NCBI GenBank assembly: GCA_013397435.1
Contig: VZRG01001974.1
Location: forward strand, 1 to 64,000
DNA: 64,000 nucleotides
Direction of reading: 5' to 3'
Source of the DNA: Erythrocercus mccallii
Taxonomy: Eukaryota; Chordata; Aves; Passeriformes; Dicruridae
The first letter of the stretch is position 1. Each line of letters starts with the position of its first letter. Made by a program: the position numbers and the translations under genes. The notes beneath the pieces are model-generated. The model was given only the letters and a program-made list of their open reading frames with translations, searched no databases and was not told the origin of the DNA. This document shows positions 46,101-60,200 of the stretch, one piece after another.

Positions 46101-49100
46101 CACGCCGGCCAAGCTACAGCAGATGGGCTGCAGTTTGCTCCGCTCAAGGATATTTTTCATGTTATGTGTGGAAAAGAGCAGTAACCCTTGTTTGTTATAT
46201 GAGGCCTTGTAGGATTTTATTTGGAAAAAAGCCATTTTTGAGATTAAAAAAAAAGCCATTAAAAATGTGAGTCACTGTAATAACTTTTAAAGTGCTTTGA
46301 CAGGGCCTTTTATTTGCAAAGACTTCACTATTAAAATAATTTTTTTAAATGAAAAACTTTACCACAAATTATCTCAGGCTAATTGAGGTGACATTAGGGA
46401 TCTGTTCATTTGAAATTACCAAGAAAAACCACCCCAAACACCTCAGAGCACTGGATCCAAACTATTCACTGTGTAAAGCTGCCAGCAATATAGCTGTGTC
46501 TGTTCTGTGGCTTAACATAGCACCTTGGGCTGTAAAAGCACCACAATATTCCCTCCACTGCAAATGTATTTCAAATCCTATATTCCCAAAAGGGCTGGGG
46601 GACACTCATTCCTTTTTCAGGGAGAGGCAGGACCTGAGAGAACTGGACCCTGTGGGATGCCTTGGGAACCTCAGGGTGGGGAGATCCATAGCCTGAGTAA
46701 ATAAATGGCTGATCACCTGAATGGTAAACCAGAGATGCCAGGGCTGGTATGCACATCCTGCTACTCTTTGGGGTTTGGTTGTCCCAGTCAGCATTGCCAG
46801 ATGCCTGTGTCCTTTTTGAGGGAAGATGCCCAAAGTGCTGCTCTCAGAACATAGGCTCACTGTGAGGCTGTGAGCAGTGGGGGACAGAGAGAGCAGAAAC
46901 CTTTCTGTCATATGTCAGCATCTGTCAAATATCAGCATCTTTTCTCTCTGGTGCACTGTCGCCATCCTTGAGAAGAGACCAACTGACCTGGGCAGTGTCT
47001 TCCCACATCCAAGCACTCCTCCCAGAGCCTATTTACTTACCACACCTCAAACAGTCACTGAATTAGTCACCCTCCTCCCAAATCTGGGCTGAGCTCTCAA
47101 ATCTCTCAGGTGCTGAAGAAAGGGCAGCTCTGTGATGTTGCTTGTTACAACTGCCAGGTACCGCCATACCTGTGTCAGACTCTGGGCCAGCGGCTTTCCA
47201 AGTCTCCTGGTGTGCTGGTCTTCCTGGAGACCTCTGAGCAGGGGCATCTACTCTTTGGACCACCACCAAATTCAGCAATGAGTCAGAAATCAAATCACTG
47301 AAAATAACTGAGGCTGCTGCATCTCTGGGCATGCAGAACAGCCGACGATAAATTACAGCGTCAAAACAGAGCGTAGGCACCTCCCTGGAGAGGTGGCAGG
47401 GCTGCAGCTGTGGGAAGTGGGGAAACCAGGATCCAACCACGGCACACTGGGTCTCATCCTGGTCTGTGCTACCTCTTCAGTACTGCTACAATCTGATTTT
47501 TACTTTGTGTTTGGCCAAATGCAGACACTGGAAAAATGGAAAGAAAGCAGAAAACAACCACAGAAAACAATTTGAGGGCTGACAGAAATATCTGATGGTG
47601 AGAGACTTAGGTTTGTCTCTAGCTTAGTGAAAAATCCATTATACCATATTTTGCTAGAGGGACTTACCAAGTGCTTTAAACCACTGGCAAAAGGCAAATA
47701 GCTGCAAGCTAAACAAGTTAAAATAGACATAAGGCAGAGTTTAAAAGCAAACAATGACTCATTGCTAGTAAAATTTTCTAATGGCATTGGTGGTTCCTCT
47801 ACTTTGACTAGTAGGAGAGGACGTGCTGTCTTCTTCTGAAGATGGGTCAAAGGATCCACACAAGTGCTTGGAGGAGGTTGCCTGACTTGAACTATAAAGG
47901 AACCCAGGCCAGATGACATAAAGCTGCCTTCTTAAATCAACAGCCTTCATTTTTCACAGCACTGAATCAAGTCCTGTAACACATCCACGCACCCAGAATC
48001 CAGTCAGTATTGTCGGGACATGTTGTTAGTTAACTGCTAAATATTGTCAGGAAAAATAAACACATGGGTAACTGTGATGCTTAGTCACAGTAAATTATAT
48101 TTCTCAGCTCTTTTTCATTGTAAAGCACAGAACAGCAATTCTTGAAAAATCAATAGAAGGTCCAGTAGTTTGTTGTTGTGTTCTATTGCTGTACAATGTG
48201 CTACCAGCCATGACCTTCAGTGACAGGTAAGAAGAGCTGCTTAATTGGCAGCCTCTGTGCCATGCAAGCATTCTCTCCTACTCTTGGCTGAGGGCATTGG
48301 AGAGCATTAAACAGCATAAAGCTCTGCACCTGGTACACATGCTATTGAAACTCAAGAAAAATGTCTAAATTTTTTTTCAAATGGAGAGAAAACTCCTGAT
48401 CTTGTGCTCATGCTGCTCTGGATTTATGCCCACAAGCTATCAAACGGAAGACAAATGACAGTGCTGTTATTTCAAGCAGTTTAATGATTCTGGCAAAAGA
48501 CCTGGCAGCAGACTCCAAAGATTTCATCTAGGCAAGGCAATGCCTATTCCAAGAGTGGAAATCTTCAACTGGAGAGCTGGCAAGTGCATGTTTGTGCTGG
48601 AGGCTTAAATCAATCATTTCTATTTTTCCCAAAGTGATTTAGGAAAGTACAGAAATTGGCTCCTTCATTAATGGCCACAGGCCACTTTTCATGTTTAAGG
48701 TATTAGTGCCATGGACTAGAGTGATATATTGACTTTGTGTAAAGCAGTCAGTGTTAGCAGCACCTGTTTAATCATTTCTTTACAGTAGCTGTAGTTTGAA
48801 AGCTGTCAACAAGTGCCTTGTTGACACTGTCAAAAAGGAGCTTGTGAGACCACTGAACATTACAGGTCCCCTGGACTAATTTCTCTGTGTTCATGCAAAA
48901 CTTTCCTGCCACCACAATACGTTTCTGAGTCTGCTGCCCAACAGCGTGCCTCTCATTGCTACCTTGTGAACTGACACATATTCCGCTGGGACTGATGCCT
49001 GGGCCCATTAGCAACCAAAATACTGATGGATATTTGTACTATGAAATGCACTTTGAAAGTCTTAGACAAGCTTTAGGGCCCTAACTGCAAAACTGGGATT

Positions 49101-50375
49101 TAGACTAAATAAAAAACCTACTCAGCAGCCACCTAATCCTTTATTTAAGCCTGGAGATTCTTGAGGTGCTAATAATTTTGTTTTTGTGGATACCAAAATT
49201 GTCCATGCTTATTCTAGTGGTAATCAGAAAGTAAAGGGAATGTAATCCAAGACTGCAGGCTTACACAACTTCCTTGTTGGGCACCCTCTATAAACACTTC
49301 CCAGGCCATGGGAATATTCTGGCAGTACTGTATCTTCTTATCAGAGCAATCCTGTGTTGATAGATATCACGCAGTCAAATTTCCCTGTAGGGAAGACCCA
49401 GCAAGAGCTCTGCATGAAAGACAGTACATGCCCAAAAGGCATTGATATGATGCTCAAGGCATCCCATGTAGCATGTCTCAAAAATATGTTTATGTGCAGC
49501 CTCAGGGACCAGATTGGCTACATGTGCTCTGAACAGATTTGACACATGGCAAGAGGACAAGGATCCTTCCTACATGGTCAGGAGTGCTTAATATGTAGTG
49601 ATGTATCTGCCAGTGTTGCCTCCTTTTATATTATAACTAAAGGGTTACATCAGCCAGGTGCTTGGGAGGTGCCTCTACAAATTTCCCAGCTTCAAAATGT
49701 TGAAACATCTCCCATCTGCCAAGGGAATGTTGTATTTCCTCTCCAGGCAGAAAATAGTCATCCTTCACTCCCAAATTGGTGGGAAATAAATAAAAACAAA
49801 ACCCAAACTAAAACCACAACAAAATTGTATGAAATCACTATTTATTCACTGATGTCCCTGACTCTATCCCAGAACTCAAAAACATTGCAAACTCAGGATT
49901 TCTCAAACTCCTGAGAATTGAGAGCACTAAACATTTCTCTATCTTTTGCTCCTGAAGCGGCCTCGGTTTGTAAATCTTCCAGCTTGGCTCTCCAATAATA
50001 ATTATGGTACTTAGCCTCCATCTCCTTTCAGCTAGTTGCTAACACAGTCCAGCTGATTTCTGCAGAAGGAATGAACAAACAAATTTGAACAAGAAAAATG
50101 TCAAGCCTCGGAGGACAGTAACAAAAGGGCATACTGACAGAGAGCTCAGTCTAATCATTTCCACCCCAGTGTTATAAAAGGGAGCATTTTTCTCTGCAAC
50201 CAACCACCGATCCTGCATAAAGAGGGCTGGAAGGAGATATTGCACAGGTGAGAACAGTTTGAGCATAGAACTTTTCAATACATTCTTTCAGCACTGTTGT
50301 CAGTCTGTCCAAAGATGTCATTTGCCTCATGACCGTCTCCAAGGACTGAGACCCTGAGAGCCTGAGACCCCAGAC
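43145..50375. other. Intergenic, no gene seen
   Basis: No exon or gene could be supported. Two AT-rich, homeodomain-motif-bearing segments (about 44340-44570 and 46200-46430) look like candidate conserved non-coding sequence. This is only an impression from composition and motif content. Confidence 0.65.
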
Positions 50376-50924
50376 TGTGAAAGGAGCCCCTGGCCTGGCT
50401 GAGGTGGAATGTTTGCCAAGGACTGGTATGCATCTCCATGAGAACGGAGTCCAAGAACAATGGACTGACTGGTCACAGTGGACTGAACCAAGCCTGGTTG
50501 CCCAAACTGGTGCTGTACCAAGTGGCCAGGTACAGTTTGCAGCTTGTTCCTGAGCAACAAACCTCAACACAGGTGGTTCCCGCTTTGGCTCAGTGCCCCT
50601 CGCTTTGGTCCCCGCCTTGGCCAACCTATAAAAACTCTGGGGACCCCCACTCACTTTTGTGTACACCCCACTGGAGAAGATCACGTCTATAGGCATTGTC
50701 AGGCCCCGAGGAGTCGTCTCGCCACGTTGGTAGCCATAATCCCCTTCCCCTCTTTCTCTCTCTTTCTATCTATTCTTTATTTCTCTCCCACCATCGCATT
50801 TTGTTGCCACTAAATTAAGGTGCATCTCTGGTTAAGCAAACTGGTTTGTCCCCTGCTGTGTCTTGTGCTTTGAGATCCCTAAAACGAACCATCAGGTCTC
50901 CGCTTGCTTTTGCGGACCCTGACA
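50376..50924 (+). mobile_element. Endogenous retrovirus LTR (plus orientation), Ser-primed family
   Basis: The block runs from TGTGAAAGG to CCTGACA. It has a TATA box (CCTATAAAAACTC, TATA at 50627) at a sensible position and is directly followed by a primer-binding-site-like sequence at 50931-50947. The right boundary is supported by the PBS. The left boundary is less sure; TGTCAG at 50298 is an alternative start. No gag, pol or env was recognised downstream, so this is an LTR-plus-leader remnant. Confidence 0.65.
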
Positions 50925-50930
50925 TTAAAT

Positions 50931-50947
50931 TGGCGTCACGGACAGGA
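50931..50947 (+). other. Retroviral primer binding site, tRNA-Ser type
   Basis: TGGCGTCACGGACAGGA lies 6 nt after the LTR-terminal CA. From memory, it is complementary to the 3' end of a tRNA-Ser (CGA type, ending GTGACG plus CCA) with one difference. This defines the LTR end and the element's orientation. Confidence 0.6.
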
Positions 50948-53883
50948 CATACACCTTATTGCAAACAGTCACTGAAAAAAAAAAAAAATAGCCCTTAGAA
51001 TCATTTATAGTCAGACGTGTGTCCAGGCTTTTAGCTGACCTTGGGACACTGCTGGTTGCCACAAGCTGCCTATCCCAGTCCCTCTTGGGGCCACTCATCA
51101 CTCAGTTTACACAAGCCAGTGAGTCTGCCACTTAAAAGAGTTTCAGGAAGCTCTCAGCTGCATATGGGGCATGGTGATATAAGAAGAGTGATCTTAGCAG
51201 AATGCTTGCTATATAGAGAATCTCCTCAGAAGGAGAGAAATATTATTACAGTTCCCCTGAAGCAAGAGAGGTCTCACTCCCTTTCCCCATTTTCGCATCA
51301 GTCCCATCGTTCCAGTCAGTCTGGGACTTCAGAGAGCCACCCCAGCCAGGACAAGGATGCAGATGCTTTCTGCAAGATGGGTGAGCTGAACTGGCCACAG
51401 GAAGCCAAAGGACCTCGCAGGCTGGAAAAAGAGGATGAGCCTTTTGGCAGTGCTGATCCATTCAAGCAGCTTGCCAGGTGCATGAAACCACAGCTTCAAA
51501 GCACAGAAAGTCAAACCCTTAAAATTTTGACTTCTTTCCTTTGGTTTTAGGTGACCAGTGCCCTTACATGCAAAATGTGAGTCTGCCAAAAGCTGGGCTG
51601 AAGTGAATTGCAGGCAATCGGCCTGCCAGGTGAACACCAGCTCCCTCCCAGGGGCAAACAGACAAGCCAAGCCCAAACTTTGTTAATTTTTTGCCAGCTG
51701 AAACTGTTGGTAAGTGCATCCTGATATTTTACGGCAAAAATTAAGCAGTCTTGCTCTACTCCAGAGCTCCCATTTCCAGGCCCATGGCCAGTTAATACTT
51801 CATCTCTTGCTGCAGCGTGACCAGCAGTGGAACAAGGGCTAAATGAGTCCTGCTGGTCCTGCTCTGTTAAAAATCCCAAGTTGGAGCCTGAGGGACCACG
51901 TGAGACACTGCCTGCCCACCACACCTTCTCCTGGTTTGATTTCTGCTGATCCCATTGGAGGATATGTTCAGGAAAATTCAGTCTGCAGGCACCAATTTTG
52001 CAGCTTATTATCTGGGCCACATTTTTGATATCAGGAAAAGCACTGCAAGAAAGTAACTCGTTATTAAGGAGAAGGGCTCCAGAGATTTTTTTTTTATTCC
52101 AGTGCAAAGGCTTTTCTTTTAGCAGGTGTCTGTGAGTGGTGTTTGCAACCTAAGTATGAAAAGCAGAATCTGAAAATAACATTGATTAGAAACTGATTCT
52201 TGAAACAAGTCATGTCAGTTTCTTGGTAGAGTAGTAATGAATTCTCATAACTGAGGTTTTCCAATCCTGTAATATATTAGTTGATTAATCAACTCAAAGA
52301 TCATGTCAAATCACAACTTTTAATTGCACATAATTTCTACCAGTGTTTTGGTACACAAATTATTTTGAAATACACTAGAGTTAGAATAAAACATTTTAAT
52401 CTTTATAATTTTTTTAACAAACCCATAGGAAGAAAAAAAACCCCAAACCATTGTTCAAGAAGAAATACAGTAATTTTAAATAAATAACTTTTGTCACAGA
52501 TTTTTTACCTTTAATTTCTTGCTTTAAAGAGAAAATCCTACACCTGGTAACCTTTATTACCTCCTGCAGCCCCTCCTAAGACATGGAAACAGATTTTGGA
52601 GAGATGCCCAAGGCCAATTATTTAAAAAACCAACAATACAAAATCTTTTCACCCATTTGTTTCCCAAGTCACAAAATGAAAACCTGTAGGCCTCTTATTT
52701 CCATTTGTAGCACATACTCTCGCTTGAGACTTAGAAAGCAGCTTAAATTTGACTTGCAAAAGAAAGACAGACATGTCCTTACTCCCTGGAGAAAGCCTGT
52801 AAAAGTCATGTGCTTTGTTTTAATTTTAATCTTTAGAAACTTGAACTCAAGGTGTTAGGAAGGAAGGGAAAGGAAGGCCAAGCCAAGGAGTTGGTACAAG
52901 TAAGGTGCAGACATAGAGTCTTGTCCTGTGTCCGCAGGAAATAACCCATATTGAAAAATGGCTTCACAAGTCCCTAAATGCCATAGTTCCTGGGACATTG
53001 CTGCACACAAAATACTGCAGCTCTATGTGAGTTTTGCAGCATTTGATATGAAGCTGTGTTATGGATCTTCAGCTGTACTAATCTTAAAATTAAATAAACA
53101 ATTATTTGAGAAGAAAAAACCAACAACCTGAAACAAAATACACACAGTCTATGGCCCCTACCCATTATTGCTCCTATCCATTACTGCAGATCAATTCAAT
53201 CTTAAAACAAGGCATGAACATTTTTCAAGAGCACTTTCATTTGTTTATGCAGAGGATGTGACCAACCTCTACTGCGCTGCCTGAGGTGGATCAACGCCAC
53301 CACGCAGGGATAAGTGCATCCATGATGAATGCCTAGAGGAAGCTTTTTTGCTGGGACACCGGGACTGAGAGACACCAAGTCGTCCCAAATCTGAACACAA
53401 AGCCTGTACTGTCATTGTTCCCATCACTGCTGGCTCTTCAAATCAGTGTGGAGACACAACCATTTATTAAAGTGGAAATTGTACAGTTACTGTGACTCTT
53501 TGTGGTCCTGTTTTTTACAGCCTTTCCTCATGCAGAATTCCCAGTGGTAACAGGAGCTGCCCTACATTTTTAGGGGTATTTTTCCAAGACATACCAAGAG
53601 AGGGACCCTGGCTACTCCACTTCCTCTGAAGAACTATGCATTTTCTTCACTAAAACCTTCTTTTGCTGAAAACAGAAGCTAAAACTATACTATATATATA
53701 GCAAAACACTTTGAAATCAATTACAAAAATTTGAATTTCTCACCTTTGTCTTTAAACATTTATACAGATATGAGAGGTTCCAAAGGCAAATTTTTATAAT
53801 CCTGTTCTGTGCTCATTGCATTTAAAAGCAATTAAACTCTAAAAATGTCCTCAAGAGGCATTGATACCAGAAGAATATTCCAT
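50948..53883. other. Intergenic flank between ERV remnant and NIPAL2 3' end
   Basis: An A14 run lies at 50975-50988, just past the PBS. The following frames (51041-51550 plus, 169 codons; complement of 51547-52107, 186 codons) show no retroviral or cellular protein features I can recognise. The part nearest 53.9 kb may be distal NIPAL2 3' UTR. Confidence 0.6.
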
Positions 53884-53889
53884 TTTATT
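53884..53889 (-). terminator. NIPAL2: Candidate NIPAL2 poly(A) signal (AATAAA, minus strand)
   Basis: TTTATT on the plus strand gives AATAAA on the minus strand, about 250 nt past the NIPAL2 stop. It is the nearest canonical hexamer. Another is at 53463-53468, so a longer 3' UTR is possible. Confidence 0.45.
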
Positions 53890-54136
53890 AATGGTTATTT
53901 AGTTATTTGGTTATTGGTTATAATGGTTATTTGTTAAACTTCCTTTATCTTTAGAACACATTTGGTACAATCATGGGATAAATTAATTAGGATTAAATAG
54001 TACTATGACTCATCAACACACAGAAGTTCAGTATACTTGAATATGTTCAGTTAAAAGGTGCTACTGATCCTTATTCCAGTGGTGTTCCTCTTGTTAATTG
54101 GGTCCTGTTAATTGGCACATAAAGTGCTTTCTTCTT

Positions 54137-54216
54137 TCAGCTTTGCCTTTTCAGCAAGTCATCTTCCTTATTCAGTGTGCCATAGCATGAACTATGAGAA
54201 TCTGGCTGTATTTTGC
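54137..54216 (-). CDS. NIPAL2: NIPAL2 terminal exon
   Basis: 80 nt encoding GKIQPDSHSSCYGTLNKEDD, LLKRQS and TGA. Acceptor AAACTGACAG. The K-I-Q-P-D-S-H-S motif fits the NIPAL2 tail; the last residues are diverged and fewer than in human. Confidence 0.88.
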
Positions 54217-57200
54217 CTGTCAGTTTTTGTCCTAAGGAAATATGGTGAGAGAAGGAAAAAACAACAACTCTGTGAAGAATTTTAATAAAACAAATTTCCC
54301 ACCAATCCATCATTTAAACATTCTTTGCTCCAGTAATCATTGTTTTCATTTGACTGGTTGTAACAATAGCTTGGAAAAACCCTGAAAAATTCTTTGAGAA
54401 ATCTGTTGGGAACAGGAATAGAAATTAAGGGAACAGTATATTTATTAAATATGACTAGAGTATATTTGTGACTCAATTCTCCTAGGTCATCCCATTATCT
54501 GATACCTCATTTAAACAGAGACAGAAAAAAAAATCCCTACTTACCAGGAATATGTCCACAGTCAATAAAAGGAATTTGTAAATGCTCCTCTTTTTTATTT
54601 CTTGCAATTATAATCACACCAAGAGAAGACAGGAGACACCTGCAAAATAACAGTGACACAGTATCATTAGATGCAGTTCATGCTGTATCTGAGATGAGAA
54701 TTTCTTTCCATGTTTCTTTTTCAAGGACTTCCAAACCCAAGTTGCTGAGTTTATAAAGAAACACTTCTTCCTGGCAGCTCTGTAAATTTATTTTGGGCTT
54801 CTTTCAGCCTAGTTTTTGCCTCCTAAAGCTTTATTATCAGTTCCAAAGGTTCCACAGCCAAAATTACACTTCCAGCAATATATAGCTAATCAAATGCCTG
54901 TGAGTGTGAGATCTCAATATTTGAATCCCTGAGCAAATCTTCACAGAGCATCCATGCTAGCATTCTAGCACGTGCAATTTCATTAACAACTCAGACGTGC
55001 TGCAGACAATCGACACCTCTGTTGTTTTTCTCATTTGACTGTGTGTCTCAGGGGCAAGCTGTAAGCCAGGAGCAGTGAAAAACTGCTATGGTTAGACACA
55101 TCTCCTATCTACTGTGCTTTGGACACACAACCCCTAACTCCTACCTGGCAAATACATGGTTGCTCATCTCCATTTTTTGTCTCTTCACCAGCAGTCAGAC
55201 AAGATAGTGGCTTTTTGCACCTACTGCAGCCCAACTGCAGAAGATGAAGATGTCTGTAGCTATCAGCCCCATTTATTTGACAGCACTGTGGTAGGACACC
55301 TCCAGCAGTTCTAGGAGATCTTTTAAACATTTTGTGCCCATTATTATAATTGTCACCTCTCCCAAAAGTTGTGGTGCTGACAGCCAGCAGAAGGTTTCTG
55401 CTCTCACAACACCTAGGCCATTCTTCAAAAAGTTATTTAGCATGCTCTGAACTTTTCCGCACTTGTGCTGTGTCTTTCTTGACACAGGAAGATGGGGGAG
55501 AGTTATTACAGTACTGCCTTGTAAGCAAGCAGCTCATACAATTGCCCATGCCTAGGGGCAGAAAAAAACAGCCAGACACACCAGTGAAAGGTAACATGGG
55601 AGGAGATGTCTCACAGCTGTGCAAGCACCCCCTATAATTTGATATTTGGTGGAGAGCAGTGACTTCTCCTTCCTGCTGGAGGAACACATGATGCTGGTTT
55701 TTCATTCCATCATGAGATTAGTAGTTCACAAATGTCTCACATTTTTACATATTTGGATTCAAAACCAGGCCTCCAAATTCCCAAAGCACAGACATCAATC
55801 TTTCCTTTAATGTTTTTTTATCCTACTATAATGGCTATTCCATAATACTTTAATAATAAGGCGGGTTTCTTCTTACTGAGAAATGAAGAGATTCCACAAG
55901 GCAATGCTGTTTCAGTACAAACCTTAGTGCAGATTTTAGGCTGATACACTTACCCGAGCAGAAACATGAACACACTCGGTAAAGCTGCACTTTGGAATTC
56001 CCGATAAAATATGACCCCTGGAATGTGACAGAAACAAGAATTGCAGATCTTGACTGGCTTCCAAGTGATATGAATTACAGCTGGGAGGGTCAGGAGAAGT
56101 GTCATGCTTAAACGGAGCAAAAAAAAAAATCCCAAATAAGGCATTAATACACATTGTGATGTGTTCAATTTATGTCCTATATTCCATAATCTAGGCTTTC
56201 TCAAGATACTGCATAGGACTGGAGAAGATTTAGTCAGTCAGGCTGGAACATGTGCTGGGTTAGTAATTGCACAGATGCACGGATCTTTTGCATTGTCAGC
56301 AACAACTTCTGTGCAGGTCAAACTCGAGGTCTTATTCACAAGCAGAGACACACCAATATAACTAAGAGGTTCTTCATGGACTTCGTTAAGCTACTCCAGC
56401 AGACCACGTGGACATCTTAACTCCAATTGGGAACAGATTTTCAATAACTAACTGTGTCCCTGATGTTTACATCAAGTGAAGGGCTCCAGCGGCCAAGTTT
56501 GCCAAATCTTTCTGGCTGAAGGCATCACTAGCTCTTTCTGGTCACCCCTCTTCCAGGAATTAGCACCTCTGTAGTGGAGGTGACAGAACCAGATGTGTAT
56601 CTGGATCTCAGCTGCCCCTATTAACAGCCAAGTATACTAGCTTTAAACCACTGATGAGCATAGCTCTGCTTAGGAACGCCAGAGTGGGATCCAGTGCAGC
56701 TGAAGTGTGACTGTGTCTTCAAAGGCTGTAACTGGGAATGGGGGAATCATGAGACAAGGTACCTTCTATGAGCACACCAGCAAGATTCAGCAGAGGTTGT
56801 TCTTCTAAGCCCCACATTGGTTTAACTAACCTGGTGCAAATGCATGTGTATCCACTCTCAAAGCTGTTAAGCCATTCCTGAATAGGTACTTGATCTTTTA
56901 AGGAGGCACCAGGCCAAACTCCCCATATGGTCACAGGAACACAACCCCCTTTTGGCACAAGTTTCCTCTTGGTTACAAAGTGTAGGTCTCTTCTAACACA
57001 GGTGTTGAGGCAATCTGTGCATGAAGCTAACTCTCCTTCTCATTAATGGCAGCTCTGCATGAGAAACTCCTGCACAGCAATGACAGGAAAGCCCCCAGCG
57101 TGTGTTAAAATGAGTCATAAATGTTCTAACAACATGATCATTTTGGCTCATTGCTGATACAGCATCTTAGTCGTCCTCCCAGCTCATGTTCTTATGCTGC

Positions 57201-60200
57201 ACACCATTTCCAAGATTTGCAGTCCCTCTTTAACAATGCTGGGTTCAAAGTTCTCACCCAGAATAAAATGTTAAATGCTTAAAAAGTTTTTGTAGTCATT
57301 TTATTTCCTTCACTTAACCCAGAATTCCACCTTCTGAAATGGAATATACACTAACTACTACGAAGCACAGCTGGTTGTCATTTGAGTAGTTTGCCAGGCT
57401 GTTAAAATTACTCTACCAGTTTGTATAGAGAGAGATGGGTGTGCACATGGTAAATGCATTTACTGAATGTCAGTATGAGGCTAGGATAAATGCAGGCACT
57501 TCTAGAAAGTCAACGAGGTACAGTAAATCACACATATCTATTTTAGAAAGATTAGAATTTGATTATTTTTATAGAATTATAGAATGATTTGAGTTGGGAT
57601 GGACCTTAAAGATGATCTAGTTCTAACACCCTGCCATTTATTTTGTTTCAGAAGTTGTGAACTTGTTTATTTTTCAGAACTTAAACACTTATCACTTTGG
57701 AAAAATCTCTTTCTGTGAAGACAAATATGACTGGTTTGGGTTCCTGTTCACAGCGTTCCTGTTCTTGAAAATCTGATGTTTGAAAAATATTTCTGTAGAG
57801 GAAGAAGGTCAGAAACAAACCTGAAACGATGGCACTGATGGTGAAGAACACAAAATTAATCGGGACAACTGCTGTTGCTTCATACAGATGCATGGCTTGA
57901 TTCAAGAACCTGCAAGACAGGTATTATTGCATCTCATGCCTACAGGAGGTTCCTTGCACTTTGAGTCAGCTTAAGCCACTTCTTGTCAGTTTAATAATGA
58001 GTGTGACCATTTCTTACTACAATAGCAAGTAGCCCTGGACAGCATACACATATTGAATTTACTTTCTGGTTTCAACTCTGCAGAGTACAAATGAATAGGT
58101 GAAAGCAAGAAGGTTGGCATGGATTCTTCTAGCCATAGGCTCTCAATGGACATATTTTTGAAGCCCTGATGGAAAACTTTTGTCTGCCACAGATAAGGGA
58201 GGAATGCTAGGGTATTATTGCATTTGATTTGCATTGGTTCTTGGAAGCAGTGCTGCCTGCAAGCAGCCAGGGACAAGTTACTCTAATTCAAACAGGTTGT
58301 GTAAGGGTATATTGGCATCATGGACACAAACGTGAGCTCTCGTGGGAACTGTTTCACTTTGCTGAAGTGCACATTGCTGCTACTGCTCATTCGAGCTTTG
58401 CTGAAACACCTATTTGTATGTTTACCCATGCAATCACACCCCAGAAACACTCCGTCCTGCGGGGAAAGCAGGATGAAGCCACCAGGAAGGTGGCTTCATG
58501 CTTGTACTCCTTGGGTTGGAAACTCTGCCCTGCTCTTCGGAAAGGCAACATGAACTCTCACCAGAATCATGAGCAAGAGTGTGCAGTACCACAGGAGCAT
58601 GCATTGCACACAGACCTGCAGGACTGAGACACTGGCTGTGGAGCAGCCTGCACAATCTGCAAAAAGGCAAAGCAATTAACCCACTTGTACAGGGACCACA
58701 GCTATCAACATTCACCCATAGAGTGATGAATCATGAGCTGACATTGTGGATGCACCTGTAGATATTCTGTTATGTGAATGATCATTTCAGAGAGAAAAAT
58801 CAGGAGTCTGCAGAGTGTATTCAAGCCTGTAAAAAGAACCACACTTGAACATTTCACTGGTGCAATATATGTGCACAGTAAAAATCCAAGCTTGGATCTG
58901 TTTTAGCCATTAAAATAATTGTGTGGTTATTTTAGCAACTGTTGAACAGTCTCCATGGTGCTTTAAAAATAAAGAAATCCTACATATCCACAGGATAGTC
59001 AGGATTTTGAAGTCATTGAAAACACCTCATTATTTTCTCCCATTTGCAACAAATTTGGTCACAGGGACTAAAACAGTGATAGCAAGGCCCAGCGTTGGAT
59101 CCAGGAGATTGTTGCAACACAGGCTGTTCTCAGCTAATGAATGACAGTCAAATAAAATAAGAGAGAAAAAAATAAAATGAAAAATTTGGACTGACAGCAC
59201 TGTCCCTGTTAGAAAATGCATCCAAAAGAGTAGAGAGAAAGGGACACTGAGCCCAGGGAATTAAATGGGCATGTTTCACTTCTGCTTTAATTTTGACCAG
59301 TAAAAGAAAGAAAAAAAAAATTACAAGATGGAGAGGTTAATTCAGCAGCTTCTTATTTAGCAAGCTCTTATTTCCTATTTTAAATGCCCAGAGCTGTTCT
59401 CCCAGCGAAGACAAGCTGGATGTAAATCACTTTATAATCTGTTACAGGGGAGTTCCTGAGTCAGCCATGGAGAGTCAGTGCATAATAATGCATGGACTTT
59501 CTGATTCCACATGGGAATGGTATGTTCTGCCATGAAAAAGCTGGGTTGGCTTTTCTGCAGGAAAATAATCATGCAAGTAACTACTCAGGCTCACACTGGA
59601 GCAGTCTAGATGAGATTACTGAAGGCTGCTATCAGCACCAGAAGCAGAGGGACAGGCAGAAAGGGAACAGATTCTGTTCAGCTGCAAGACGTATTTTACC
59701 ATCCTGCCACCCCCAGCAATCTGCAAAGGCAGCATAAACCAGTCACTTCACAGACCAGAGGCCTGCAGGAGAAACTTGAAAGGTACAATCCTACGAGATA
59801 GCAAAGAGCAACATGCAGATTTAACAGAGGCAGGGAAAAAGTTGGGCTAAACTCTCTTCTTCAGTCTGACTGGGGCCATAAAGCTGGGGGACAGACATGA
59901 ATAATGAGGATAAACATGGCCATTTGATCATTCAGCAATAAAGATTTCTAAAAGTAACATCCAAATGATTACATAAGCATAAATTTCACTTAGTGTGTTA
60001 AGACCGGTGCCAAAACTAGGCAAGTAAATTTGTGAAGACATTGTTGAAAGTGATAATGAGAGGAGGTGGTGTCCTTAACAATCAATTATAAACTAAGAAA
60101 TGAAGTTTAAATAAACAGTACAATGAGCTAGAGGCAATTTATGCATCTGTGAAGGCTCTGCCAGAATTTGTTGCCTTAAAATGCAACTTATATGTGGAAT

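Noticed and set aside
50172..50696. 174-codon minus-strand frame
   Set aside because: It overlaps the plus-oriented LTR on the opposite strand and has no protein-family features.
51041..51550. 169-codon plus-strand frame after the primer binding site, as a possible gag start
   Set aside because: No matrix, capsid or zinc-knuckle motif is visible, and the A14 run lies between it and the PBS.
51547..52107. 186-codon minus-strand frame near the ERV remnant
   Set aside because: I looked for gag, protease or polymerase motifs and found none; treated as chance.
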